Origin: Desulfovibrionales bacterium
GTDB lineage: Bacteria > Desulfobacterota > Desulfovibrionia > Desulfovibrionales > Desulfomicrobiaceae
NCBI GenBank assembly: GCA_012729655.1
Contig: JAAYCS010000061.1
Span: 1 to 54,585 of the forward strand
Direction of reading: 5' to 3'
DNA length: 54,585 nucleotides
The notes below the pieces were generated by a model. It saw nothing but the letters and a program-made list of their open reading frames with translations. It searched no databases and had not been told where the DNA came from. Of this stretch, positions 37,358-45,112 are shown piece after piece. Position numbers and translations under genes: made by a program. Position 1 is the first letter of the stretch, and every line of letters starts with the position of its first letter.

Positions 37358-37598
37358 GACCGTTGTGGGGAGCACGGAGGCACAGGCATTGTCAAGACGT
37401 GACGTTCGTCCCGTTCAATCCGGTCCTCTCCCCGTGCGTCTCCCTGTTCCAGGACACAAAGGGACGTGTATGCTGAGCTGATGCCTTTTTTTTCCGGCTC
37501 TTCAGACTTTCCGAAAATTCCGTATCGAGCAGGATCGAGGTGTCGCGCATGGCAGATCTTCTTTCACGGGTACAGCACCGTGCCGGGCACTCCATTGC

Positions 37599-37952
37599 TC
37601 ATGTTCCATTGCACAACCCTTCAAGGTAGTCACGCAGCGCCACGGCCTGGTTCCGCTCCCGATCACGACTGGCATACAGAAGAGTGACCGGTCCCTCCTT
37701 GGCCAATGCCGCAATGCGCTGCACAACCAGCGGCCGGGCGTCCAGTTCGGAGAAATACCGCCTCCTGAATTCGGGCCATTTGTCAGGTTCGTGTCTGAAC
37801 CATGTACGCAAGTCGGAACTGGGCGCCGCATCCTTCAACCACAGACCCCGCAGCCCTTCCCTGCTCAGCCCTCTCGGCCAGAGCCTGTCCACCAATATAC
37901 GTACGCCATCTTCCCCGATCGGGTCGTACACTCTTTTGGTCATGATCCTCAT
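37599..37952 (-). CDS. DUF488 family protein
   Basis: 117 residues, cytoplasmic. It shows the family pattern: RILVDRLWPRGLSREGLRGLWLKDAAPSSDLRTWF, then RRRYFSELD and VTLLYASRDRERNQAVALRDYL. DUF488 proteins are common small proteins of unknown function; a link to stress or nucleotide-binding has been proposed but not shown. GGGAG is 5 nt upstream of the ATG at 37952; a second ATG three codons later is possible. The 240 bp between this gene and gluQRS holds no supported gene. Confidence 0.88.
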   Translation of the reverse strand: MRIMTKRVYDPIGEDGVRILVDRLWPRGLSREGLRGLWLKDAAPSSDLRTWFRHEPDKWPEFRRRYFSELDARPLVVQRIAALAKEGPVTLLYASRDRERNQAVALRDYLEGLCNGT

Positions 37953-38086
37953 GCCACTCCCGGAAACTTCGGAGGACCGGTCGTCTCCGGCCCTCCGTTC
38001 CTTTCCCGATTATCCTCATTCACGAACCGGCCCGGCAGACATGGACATGTGACATGCAGGCCAGAAGGAAAGAAGCCCCCCTTTAT

Positions 38087-39748
38087 CTACTTGCCGGCCA
38101 TCATGGCCGCGATGTCGTCCTGCACCGTGCCGATGGGCTTCAGGTCGAACTTCTCGACCACGACCTTGGCCACGGCCGGGGACAGGAAACCCGGCAGGGT
38201 GGGGCCGAGGCGAATGCCCTTCACGCCGAGAAACAGGAGGGCCAGGAGCACTGCCACGGCCTTCTGCTCGTACCAGGCGATGTCGTAGGACACGGGCAGC
38301 TTGTTGATGTCGTCGAGACCGAAGACCTCTTTGAGCTTCAGGGCGATGACGGCCAGGGAGTAGGAGTCGTTGCACTGCCCGGCGTCCAGCACCCGCGGGA
38401 TGCCGCCGATGTCGCCGAGGTTCAGCTTGTTGTAGCGGTACTTGGCGCACCCGGCCGTGAGGATGACCGTGTCCTTGGGCAGGGCCTCGGCCACCTCGGT
38501 GTAGTAGCTCCTGGCCTTCTGCCGCCCGTCACAGCCGGCCATGACCACGAAGCGCTTGATGGCGCCGGACTTGACTGCCTCCACCACCTTGTCGGCCAGG
38601 GCCATGACCTGATGGTGGGCGAAGCCGCCGACGATGGTCCCCTTTTCCAGTTCCGTGGGCGGCGCGCATTTCTTGGCCTGGGCGATCATGGCCGAGAAGT
38701 CCTTGGCCCCGCCCGCAGGACGTTCCGGGATGTGCTTGGCGCCCTCGTAGCCCACCACGCCCGTGGTGTAGAGGCGGTCCAGATAGGTGTTCTCTTTTTT
38801 GAGCGGCACCAGACAGTTGGTGGTCAACAGGATGGGGCCGTTGAACGCCTCGAACTCGGGGTTCTGGTGCCACCAGGAACCGCCGTAGTTGCCGATGAAG
38901 TGTTTGTACTTCTTGAAGGCCGGATAGTAGTTGGCCGGAAGCATCTCGCCGTGGGTGTAGACGTCCACGCCCGTGCCCTCGGTCTGCTTCAGGAGCTCTT
39001 CCATGTCCTTGAGGTCATGGCCGCTGATGAGGATGCCGGGGTTCGTGCCCGCGCCGATGTTGACCTGGGTCATCTCGGGATGGCCATAGGTCTTCGTGTT
39101 GGCCTCGTCCAGCAGGGCCATGGTCGTCACCGCGACCTGTCCGGCCTTCATGACCAGGCCGACCATCTCGTCCACGGACAGATTCTTGGTCGTCGAAGCC
39201 AGGGCCTCCAGCATGAAGTCGTCGATCTCGGGCTTGCGGAAGCCCAGCACCGCGGCGTGCTCGGCGTAGGCCGCGATGCCCTTCAGGCCGATGATGAGGA
39301 ACTCGCGCAGGGAGCGCACGTCCTCGTTCTCCGTGGCCAGGATACCGACGGCCTTGGCCTTGTCGGCGAAGGTCGCCGACGATCCGCTCCAGGTCGCTGC
39401 GTCAGGCAGGGGCTCGCTGAAGTCCTTGCCGTGCTTGGCCTTGTAGGCGGCCAGAAAGGCGCTTCTGAGCCTGTCCCGGCGGGCCAGGCCGTCCTGGATC
39501 ATGGCCGTGAAGCGGGCGTCGTCCCAGTTGGCGTTGGTGATGGTGGCGAACAGGCCCTGCAGCACGAAGTCGTCGTTGGAGCGGTCCGGACTCCCCAGTT
39601 CCTTCAGGCGTTCGCCGTACACGGCGATGCCGCGCAGAACGAAGATCAGCAAATCCTGCAGGTTGGCGGTCTCTTCCGGCTTGCCGCACATGCCCTTGAC
39701 CGTGCAGCCAGTATTTTTGGCCGTTTCCTGACACTGAAAACAGAACAT
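38087..39748 (-). CDS. hcp: Hybrid cluster protein (hydroxylamine reductase)
   Basis: 553 residues from ATG 39748 with AAGGAGG upstream. Cysteines 3, 6, 15 and 21 ([21 protein letters not shown]) have the compact spacing of class I Hcp from strict anaerobes. Hybrid 4Fe-2S-2O cluster ligands are visible in [21 protein letters not shown] and [11 protein letters not shown]. Hcp reduces nitric oxide or hydroxylamine and protects against nitrosative stress. It lies downstream of the HPP and CBS genes on the same strand, opposite nrfHA. The Hcr reductase partner is not adjacent. An imperfect inverted repeat lies in the 90-bp gap upstream (about 39817-39836). Confidence 0.95.
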   Translation of the reverse strand: MFCFQCQETAKNTGCTVKGMCGKPEETANLQDLLIFVLRGIAVYGERLKELGSPDRSNDDFVLQGLFATITNANWDDARFTAMIQDGLARRDRLRSAFLAAYKAKHGKDFSEPLPDAATWSGSSATFADKAKAVGILATENEDVRSLREFLIIGLKGIAAYAEHAAVLGFRKPEIDDFMLEALASTTKNLSVDEMVGLVMKAGQVAVTTMALLDEANTKTYGHPEMTQVNIGAGTNPGILISGHDLKDMEELLKQTEGTGVDVYTHGEMLPANYYPAFKKYKHFIGNYGGSWWHQNPEFEAFNGPILLTTNCLVPLKKENTYLDRLYTTGVVGYEGAKHIPERPAGGAKDFSAMIAQAKKCAPPTELEKGTIVGGFAHHQVMALADKVVEAVKSGAIKRFVVMAGCDGRQKARSYYTEVAEALPKDTVILTAGCAKYRYNKLNLGDIGGIPRVLDAGQCNDSYSLAVIALKLKEVFGLDDINKLPVSYDIAWYEQKAVAVLLALLFLGVKGIRLGPTLPGFLSPAVAKVVVEKFDLKPIGTVQDDIAAMMAGK

Positions 39749-39838
39749 AGAGCCTCCTTTTGTGGCCATGACAGACCGTGGCCGGTTAGTGATCAGACGC
39801 GGCTGACCAGGGTGCAAATGATGTTTCACCAATGGCGA

Positions 39839-40375
39839 TCAAAACCAGAATTCCGGATACCGCCTGCTTTTCGGCAGGTTGTTGACCAGTACGGCGACGG
39901 CGAGGAGCATGGACGCTCCCAGTCCCACCGGAGCCAGGGCGTAGAAAAAGCCCAGCCTGTGCACAGACTCCCCGCCAATGACGGCGATGAGGGCCGTGGC
40001 TCCTCCCGGAGGATGCAGTGTCCTGCTCGCGTGCATGGCCGCAATGGCAGTGGAGACCGCGACCGCTGCGGCCAGCCACGGCACGTGCCCCAGGACCTGC
40101 TGCGTGCATACGCCGATCAAGGCGGAAAGAACATGACCTCCGAGCACATTTCGCGGCTGGGCCAGGGGGCTGCGCACAGCCCCGTAGACGAGGACAGCCG
40201 TGGCGCCGAAGGAACCGATCAGGAGGCCCTGGCCCAGCCGGTCGACAAAGGCGGACCCCATGAGGCCCACCAGGGCAATGCCCAGAAAGGCACCTATCCA
40301 GGACCAGACAATCTCGACAACCCGGACCCGGGGCGGACTCTGGGTTGTGCCGCGCATTTTCTTGAAATAGTCCAC
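39839..40375 (-). CDS. HPP-family integral membrane protein
   Basis: 178 residues with four or five membrane segments. The family-defining motif is ASRTLHPPGGATALIAV. The N-terminal part has IGAFLGIALVGLMGSAF and LIGSFGATAVLVYGA. Some plant and cyanobacterial HPP proteins transport nitrite into plastids or cells; that is known for those homologues only. Its position 3 bp after a CBS-pair gene and 90 bp before hcp, near nrfHA, supports a role with nitrogen oxides, but the substrate is inferred. Confidence 0.85.
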   Translation of the reverse strand: MDYFKKMRGTTQSPPRVRVVEIVWSWIGAFLGIALVGLMGSAFVDRLGQGLLIGSFGATAVLVYGAVRSPLAQPRNVLGGHVLSALIGVCTQQVLGHVPWLAAAVAVSTAIAAMHASRTLHPPGGATALIAVIGGESVHRLGFFYALAPVGLGASMLLAVAVLVNNLPKSRRYPEFWF

Positions 40376-40378
40376 AGC

Positions 40379-40969
40379 CTACCTCCCGCGCATGGAGCCA
40401 ACGAGATCTGTCCTGGTCACGATGCCCACCGGGCAGCCCTCGTCGTCGCAGATGGGCAGGCGGTTGATGCAATGCCTGGCCAGCATCTCCGAAAGCTCGG
40501 CCACCGGCGTCTCGCGGGAAGCAACCACGGGCGGGGAGCTCATGATGTCGCCCACCAGCAGCCCTCGCAGGTCCGCGACCATGCACCCCGGGGTGCTCAG
40601 GCAGGTGGAGACCACGGTCATGAATGACGCCGTGCCGGGCAGGCCCATTTTGCGCAGATAATCCTTTTCCGAAACCACCCCGCAGATCCGGCCCTCCCCG
40701 TCGAGCACGGGCGCGCCGCTGATGCCGAGCCCGGCCATGAGCGCGGCGGCTTCCGAGGCGCTCATGCCCTTCCGCAGGCAGTGCACGGGCGCGGTCATGA
40801 TGTCCTCGGCCTTGCCCTGGGAGCGCACGCGCTTCAGGGCCAGATCATAGGCCAGCGCGTAAATCTCCCGAAACGTCCCCGGCGTTATGTCCACGAAGCC
40901 CTGCATGGAGCGCATGGCGTCGAGGACGTCGTCCTCGGTCAGGTCCATCAGTCCGCATTGGTCTTTCAT
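40379..40969 (-). CDS. CBS-domain pair protein
   Basis: 196 residues from ATG 40969, preceded by AAGGAGAGAGC. A short N-terminal helical part is followed by two CBS domains: AEDIMTAPVHCLRKGMSASEAAALMAGLGISGAPVLD with ICGVVSEKDYLRK, and VGDIMSSPPVVASRETPVAELSEMLARHCINRLPI with VGIVTRTDLV. CBS pairs bind adenine nucleotides and regulate partners. Its stop is 3 bp from the HPP gene. HPP proteins are sometimes fused to CBS domains, so a physical partnership is plausible. Confidence 0.88.
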   Translation of the reverse strand: MKDQCGLMDLTEDDVLDAMRSMQGFVDITPGTFREIYALAYDLALKRVRSQGKAEDIMTAPVHCLRKGMSASEAAALMAGLGISGAPVLDGEGRICGVVSEKDYLRKMGLPGTASFMTVVSTCLSTPGCMVADLRGLLVGDIMSSPPVVASRETPVAELSEMLARHCINRLPICDDEGCPVGIVTRTDLVGSMRGR

Positions 40970-40982
40970 GCTCTCTCCTTCT

Positions 40983-41192
40983 CTATTCAAACAACGGCCC
41001 GGGATCGCCCGGACCGCCGGGAACCACGCCGACCACCATGGCCCGCACGTCTCCTCCGGCGTGGCGGACCTACATGGTCAAGTAAGTCACGTTGGCGGCC
41101 TTGGCCACACCGATCAGGGGGCCAAGGCCCATGCCGGTGAACACGAACTTGCCCCAGGAATGCAGGATATCGCGACCGGCCAGGCTGATCAT
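40983..41192 (-). pseudogene. Remnant of an ABC transporter permease
   Basis: From ATG 41192 the frame reads MISLAGRDILHSWGKFVFTG, the usual start of a MacB/DevC-type efflux permease. It then jumps to AKAANVTYLTM, an amber stop (41070-41072), and continues in frame as VRHAGGDVRAMVVGVVPGG to a stop at 40983. The two halves look like distant parts of a permease joined by a deletion, with an added nonsense codon and a missing C-terminus. It directly follows the adaptor remnant (ATGA overlap). Family call is from pattern only. Confidence 0.6.
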
Positions 41193-41338
41193 TTCTGCAC
41201 CCCCGGAATTCGGTCCACAAACACGGTGACCGGAACGGAAGCCAACGGGCCTGATCTGAGCGCAACATACAAAAAGGCCACGGCCAGCACGCTCAAGACC
41301 GCCAGCATCAGAAATTTCCTGCGGGACATGAGGCCCAT
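41189..41338 (-). pseudogene. Short membrane-anchored ORF, probably the remnant of a periplasmic adaptor (HlyD type)
   Basis: A 49-residue frame starting in the tetR stop (TGATG). It consists of a basic start (MSRRKF), one membrane segment (LMLAVLSVLAVAFLYVAL) and a short tail (PLASVPVTVFVDRIPGVQK). The N-terminus resembles efflux adaptor proteins, which continue for about 300 more residues; here the rest seems deleted. It could instead be a genuine small membrane protein. It is translationally coupled to both neighbours. Confidence 0.5.
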
Positions 41339-41946
41339 CACGGAATGCTCCTTATGGCGCGACGAAACACGGCAAACGTCTTTGAGGCGCCCTGGCGAAG
41401 ATATTCCGCATCATCAAACAACAACGCCTTGATGATGAGCCCCTGAACAGCCCCGACAAAAAGGGAGGCCGCGGCAGGAGTGGGAATATTCGGATCCACC
41501 TCTCCGGAGGATTTCCCCTGCTCCAACTTCGATGTCAGGAGTTTTCCATATCGCTCAAGCAACGAGGCAACGGCGATTTTTGCCGGGGTTGATTCTGTTT
41601 TCTGGAGTTCTCCAAACAACATGCGGGGAACTCCGGGGTAATCAACAGCGAAGGCGACGTGGGCCATGAACATCGCCTCAAGGGAGGAAAGCGGGCTGGC
41701 GGCGCTTTCCGCCACACGTGCAACACGGGAATACAATTCCGTGGCCACCCACTCCATGGCCGCCTGCCAGATGGCGTCTTTTGTCGGGAAATGGCGGAAA
41801 ACCGCCCCCTGGGACACCCCCATGTGCGCGGCGATGGCTGCGGTGGTGATCCCAGACGGATTCTGCGTGGCAGCCAAGGCGAGAACGGACTCGACTGTCA
41901 TGACCCGCCTCTGATCGGCAGTGCAGTATTTGGGAAGGCTAGGCAT
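41338..41946 (-). CDS. TetR-family transcriptional regulator
   Basis: 202 residues. The N-terminal helix-turn-helix is ESVLALAATQNPSGITTAAIAAHMGVSQGAVFRHFPTKDAIWQAAM, the TetR_N pattern. The C-terminal ligand domain is variable as usual. An inverted repeat lies 17 bp before the start and overlaps a plausible promoter, so it probably represses itself. The transport genes that it would be expected to control downstream survive only as fragments. Confidence 0.9.
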   Translation of the reverse strand: MPSLPKYCTADQRRVMTVESVLALAATQNPSGITTAAIAAHMGVSQGAVFRHFPTKDAIWQAAMEWVATELYSRVARVAESAASPLSSLEAMFMAHVAFAVDYPGVPRMLFGELQKTESTPAKIAVASLLERYGKLLTSKLEQGKSSGEVDPNIPTPAAASLFVGAVQGLIIKALLFDDAEYLRQGASKTFAVFRRAIRSIP

Positions 41947-41962
41947 TCCAGGGCCTCACAAA

Positions 41963-41984
41963 AAAGTGATTGATGACTCACTTT
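41963..41984. promoter_or_regulatory. Probable TetR operator
   Basis: A perfect inverted repeat AAAGTGA (41963-41969) / TCACTTT (41978-41984) with an 8-bp centre, 22 bp in all. It lies just upstream of the tetR start. Size, symmetry and position are typical of TetR-family operators. Confidence 0.65.
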
Positions 41985-42007
41985 ATTTCGATATAAAGAC
42001 CTGTCAA
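41980..42007 (-). promoter_or_regulatory. Candidate tetR promoter
   Basis: On the minus strand TTGACA (42007-42002), a perfect -35, is followed after 16 bp by TAAAGT (41985-41980), a weaker -10. The -10 overlaps one arm of the palindrome at 41963-41984, consistent with autorepression. Confidence 0.5.
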
Positions 42008-42257
42008 GTTATCTTGGCAAACAATGTGACTTTCATTGGACTTGAATACCTGCTAGTTGATCAAATCAATTGAAACCCGTGCACACGGAAATCCGCCCGC
42101 ACGAGCGTGGCTGATTTTCTGTGGCGGGGCTTGAAGCGGCCTCATCGGTTCAGAATCGGCGTGCACAAGGTGGCGCCCGCAACGCGATCTGTTCTGGCAG
42201 AACTCGGCCGAGGGACGATGCGCGGTTGCCACGGAATTATCTACGCAGGAGGGAAGG
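42008..42257 (+). other. nrfHA upstream region with an FNR/Crp-like palindrome
   Basis: No gene. TTGAT-CAA-ATCAA at 42057-42069 resembles the FNR consensus half-sites but with a 3-bp instead of 4-bp centre. A second small palindrome GTTCT-GGC-AGAAC is at 42191-42203. AGGAGGGAAGG before ATG 42258 is a strong ribosome site. No clear -35/-10 pair was found. Confidence 0.4.
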
Positions 42258-42734
42258 ATGAATCGTAAGAAAGATGACTCTGGGGGCCGCAGCTGGCGTT
42301 ACGCCTTGCCTCCGGCCATCATCGGCGTTGTGCTCACGGTGGGGGCTGCCATCGCCATGAACACCACGGACCAGGCCATGTTCTGCGGCAACTGCCATTC
42401 CATGGCCGAGGCGGCCCTGACCCACAAGCGGTCTGTGCACGCCGAACTGGCCTGCAACGAGTGCCATGCCCCGCACAACATCGTGGCCAAGATCCCCTTC
42501 AAGGCCAAAGAGGGCACCCGTGACGCTCTGGCCACGGTCACCAGCAAGATCCCGGATCTGATTCATCCGGGCGAACACACCAAGGACGTGACCCAGGCCA
42601 ATTGCCAACGCTGCCACGAAGCAACCACCAGCACCGTGGTCATGCAGAGCAAGAAGTTCTGCACGGATTGCCACCGTCACGTGCCCCACACTCCCAAAAT
42701 CCCCGTAGCCAAAAGGAGCGCCGCCGATGCGTAG
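42258..42734 (+). CDS. nrfH: Cytochrome c nitrite reductase membrane subunit NrfH
   Basis: 158 residues. A basic N-terminus and one membrane anchor (about 17-35) lead to a periplasmic domain with four CxxCH haem sites, starting at C43, C66, C116 and C135. The first reads CGNCHSM, with the methionine that ligates haem 1 in the NapC/NirT family. NrfH oxidises menaquinol and passes electrons to NrfA. A strong AGGAGGGAAGG precedes the ATG. It overlaps nrfA by 8 bases. Confidence 0.96.
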   Translation: MNRKKDDSGGRSWRYALPPAIIGVVLTVGAAIAMNTTDQAMFCGNCHSMAEAALTHKRSVHAELACNECHAPHNIVAKIPFKAKEGTRDALATVTSKIPDLIHPGEHTKDVTQANCQRCHEATTSTVVMQSKKFCTDCHRHVPHTPKIPVAKRSAADA

Positions 42735-44289
42735 CACCAAAACCCTTTTCACCCTGCTGGCCGTGGGCTGCGCCCTGGCCTTGACGGCCTGCATCGACAC
42801 ATCCGATCCCAAGACACCTGAATTCAAAACAAAGCTCAAGCAGGAAGAAATCAAAAATTCGGCCTTCAAGTCCGAGTTTCCGCTCCATTACGAGACATTC
42901 CTGCGCAACAACGAATCCGAGATCATGACCGAATACGGCGGATCCGTGGCCTACAACAAGCACGACAACGTCAACCCCCTGCCCGAAGGGTACAAGCACG
43001 CCCAGCCGTACCTGAAGAACCTCTGGCTCGGATATCCCTTCAGCTACGAATACCGGGCCGCTCGCGGACATACCTATGCCCTGAAGGATATCCTGCACAT
43101 CGACCGTCTGAACCGCTATGACGAAAAGGCGGGCCTGCCCTCGACCTGCTGGAACTGCAAGGGCGCGAAAATGCTCGAATGGACCAAGGAACATGGAGAC
43201 GACTTCTGGGCCAAGGATTTCAACCAGTTCCGTGAACAGGTCGACATGGACGAGAACACCATCGGCTGCGCCAACTGTCACGACCCGTCCAACATGGAGC
43301 TGCGCCTCTATTCCGTGCCCCTGCAGGATCACCTGAAGGCCGAAGGCAAGGACTTCAAAACCCTGCCCCGCAACGAGCAGCGCGCCCTGGTCTGCGGCCA
43401 GTGTCATGTGGAATACTATTTTCAGGACAAAAGCTTTGGACCGGCCAAAAAACCGGTATTCCCCTGGGCCCAAGGCAAGGATCCCGAACAGATGTACACC
43501 TATTACAAGAATCACGGCGACTACAACGGCACGGGATTCGAGGGCAATTTCGTGGACTGGATCCATCCGGTGTCCAAGACACCCATGCTCAAGGCCCAGC
43601 ACCCCGAGTACGAGACCTGGCACAACGGCGTGCACGGGGCGGCCGGCGTATCCTGCGCCGACTGCCACATGAGCTACACCCGTCTGGACGGCAAAAAGAA
43701 GATGTCCAACCACCATTGGACGTCTCCACTGAAGGATCCGGACATGAAGGCCTGCCGCCAGTGCCATACGGACAAGACCCCTGACTACCTCAAGCAGCGC
43801 GTGGTCTACACCCAGCACAAGGTCTGGGAGCAGCTCATGGCCGCCCAGGACATCTCGGTCAAGGCCCACGAGGCCATCCGCATGGCCAACGAATTCCAGG
43901 GTGATAAGCCGGCCAATTACGATCAGCTCATGATCAATGCCCGGGAAATGTGCCGCAAAGGGCAGTTCTTCTGGGATCTCATCTCGGCCGAGAACAGCGT
44001 CGGATTCCACAACCCGACCAAGGCCCTGGACACCCTGGCCAAGTCCCAGCAGTACAGCCAGAAGGCCGTGGACATCGCCATCCAGGCCGCAGCCTTCACC
44101 ACGGCCGAGGCCCTGTCCAAGGACATCAAGGAACTGGTGCCGCCCATCATGAAGCACAGCCGCGAATTGCAGATGGATCCGGCGCACATGGCCACCCACC
44201 AGTGGTTCCAGTACCTGAAGGTCACGCCCAAGGCCGAGAAGATCTGGGAAGGCAACAAACGCCTGATCCCGGCCCCGGCCACCAGCTGA
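42727..44289 (+). CDS. nrfA: Cytochrome c nitrite reductase catalytic subunit NrfA
   Basis: 520 residues. It reduces nitrite to ammonium with six electrons in the periplasm. The N-terminus has a signal with a lipobox-like LTAC, so it may be a lipoprotein. The active-site haem uses CxxCK (C141-WN-C144-K145). Four CxxCH sites follow: CANCH, CGQCH, CADCH and CRQCH. The length fits pentahaem NrfA. It forms a complex with NrfH. In sulfate reducers the enzyme also detoxifies nitrite, which inhibits sulfite reductase. A terminator follows. Confidence 0.97.
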   Translation: MRSTKTLFTLLAVGCALALTACIDTSDPKTPEFKTKLKQEEIKNSAFKSEFPLHYETFLRNNESEIMTEYGGSVAYNKHDNVNPLPEGYKHAQPYLKNLWLGYPFSYEYRAARGHTYALKDILHIDRLNRYDEKAGLPSTCWNCKGAKMLEWTKEHGDDFWAKDFNQFREQVDMDENTIGCANCHDPSNMELRLYSVPLQDHLKAEGKDFKTLPRNEQRALVCGQCHVEYYFQDKSFGPAKKPVFPWAQGKDPEQMYTYYKNHGDYNGTGFEGNFVDWIHPVSKTPMLKAQHPEYETWHNGVHGAAGVSCADCHMSYTRLDGKKKMSNHHWTSPLKDPDMKACRQCHTDKTPDYLKQRVVYTQHKVWEQLMAAQDISVKAHEAIRMANEFQGDKPANYDQLMINAREMCRKGQFFWDLISAENSVGFHNPTKALDTLAKSQQYSQKAVDIAIQAAAFTTAEALSKDIKELVPPIMKHSRELQMDPAHMATHQWFQYLKVTPKAEKIWEGNKRLIPAPATS

Positions 44290-44312
44290 CGGTTCCTGCG
44301 AAAGCTTCCGCG

Positions 44313-44352
44313 CGAGGGGTTTCGGTCTGAAGACTGGAACCCCTCGTGATTT
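44313..44352 (+). terminator. Intrinsic terminator after nrfA
   Basis: CGAGGGGTT (44313-44321) pairs with AACCCCTCG (44338-44346). The 16-nt loop can itself form a GTCT/AGAC stem. TGATTTT follows. It lies 23 bp after the nrfA stop. Confidence 0.75.
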
Positions 44353-44411
44353 TCCTGCCTGCGCAGGAACATGAAAACTATGGCAAGGGTGTACCGCATG
44401 GGAGGTCAGCA

Positions 44412-45095
44412 ATGAAGGTCCACGTTCTGCAGCATGTCGCTTTCGAGGGCATCGGCAGTATGGAAGGATGGCTGAAGAGACGCGCGGCGACAGTCACGCA
44501 CACCCGCTTCTTTACGTCTCCGGCTCTGCCCGCCAATCCTGAATTTGACCTCGTCATCGCCATGGGCGGACCCATGAGCGTGCATGACGAGGCGGAATTT
44601 CCCTGGCTGGCGGAAGAGAAGCGGTTCCTGCGGGCGGCCATGGAGCGCCAGGTTCCGGTCCTGGGTGTCTGTCTGGGCGCCCAGCTCATCGCCAGCGCCC
44701 TGGAGGCAAGGGTCTGCCAAGGCAGGGAAAAGGAAATCGGCTGGTTTGATGTGGAGGGCCAGCCCGCAGCGGATGCGTTCTGCTTTCCGGAACGGATAAA
44801 GGTCTTCCACTGGCACGGGGAGACCTTCGACCTTCCCCCAGGGGCGCAGCATCTGGCCCGCAGCGCCGCATGCTTCAACCAGGCGTTTGCATACCGACGC
44901 AACGTCCTGGGCCTGCAGTTCCACCTGGAGGCCACGCCCGCATCCATAGAGGCCATGATCGCCCATTGTGGCCGGGAACTGATTCCGGCGCCCTTTGTCC
45001 AGGGCAGGGAGGAAATCCAGTCTGCCACGGCCCAGGATTTTCAACGCATCAACACCCTGATGGAGGATGTACTGGACTACCTCGCGCCACGCTAG
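44412..45095 (+). CDS. Class I glutamine amidotransferase (GMP synthase-like domain)
   Basis: 227 residues from ATG 44412, preceded by GGGAGG. A longer open frame starting at 44346 overlaps the nrfA terminator. The catalytic triad of class I GATases is visible: nucleophile C87 in GVCLGAQL, and H171/E173 in FHLE. The oxyanion region is MGGPMSVHDE. Stand-alone members of this group are annotated as GuaA-like; their acceptor substrates are unknown. It is not part of a purine operon here. Converges on the cobQ fusion with a 17-bp gap. Confidence 0.88.
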   Translation: MKVHVLQHVAFEGIGSMEGWLKRRAATVTHTRFFTSPALPANPEFDLVIAMGGPMSVHDEAEFPWLAEEKRFLRAAMERQVPVLGVCLGAQLIASALEARVCQGREKEIGWFDVEGQPAADAFCFPERIKVFHWHGETFDLPPGAQHLARSAACFNQAFAYRRNVLGLQFHLEATPASIEAMIAHCGRELIPAPFVQGREEIQSATAQDFQRINTLMEDVLDYLAPR

Positions 45096-45112
45096 GCGCC
45101 CGCCCTAGAGGT

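Noticed and set aside
37392-37595. A 67-codon minus-strand frame between gluQRS and DUF488
   Set aside because: No motif and a composition typical of random frames.
39817-39836. GGTGAAACATCATTTGCACC read on the minus strand upstream of hcp, a possible regulator site
   Set aside because: The symmetry is imperfect (arms differ by one inserted base) and I cannot match it confidently to a known HcpR or FNR consensus.
38054-40627. A very long plus-strand open frame (857 codons) opposite hcp, HPP and CBS genes
   Set aside because: It is the antisense shadow of three well-supported genes in GC-rich DNA; its translation is low-complexity and rich in His, Gly and Gln.
42170-42257. A possible sigma-54 promoter before nrfH (TGGCA at 42196)
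   Set aside because: The GC doublet expected at -12 is missing at the right spacing.
42640-44412. A 590-codon minus-strand frame opposite nrfHA
   Set aside because: Antisense to five haem motifs on the plus strand; no domain of its own.
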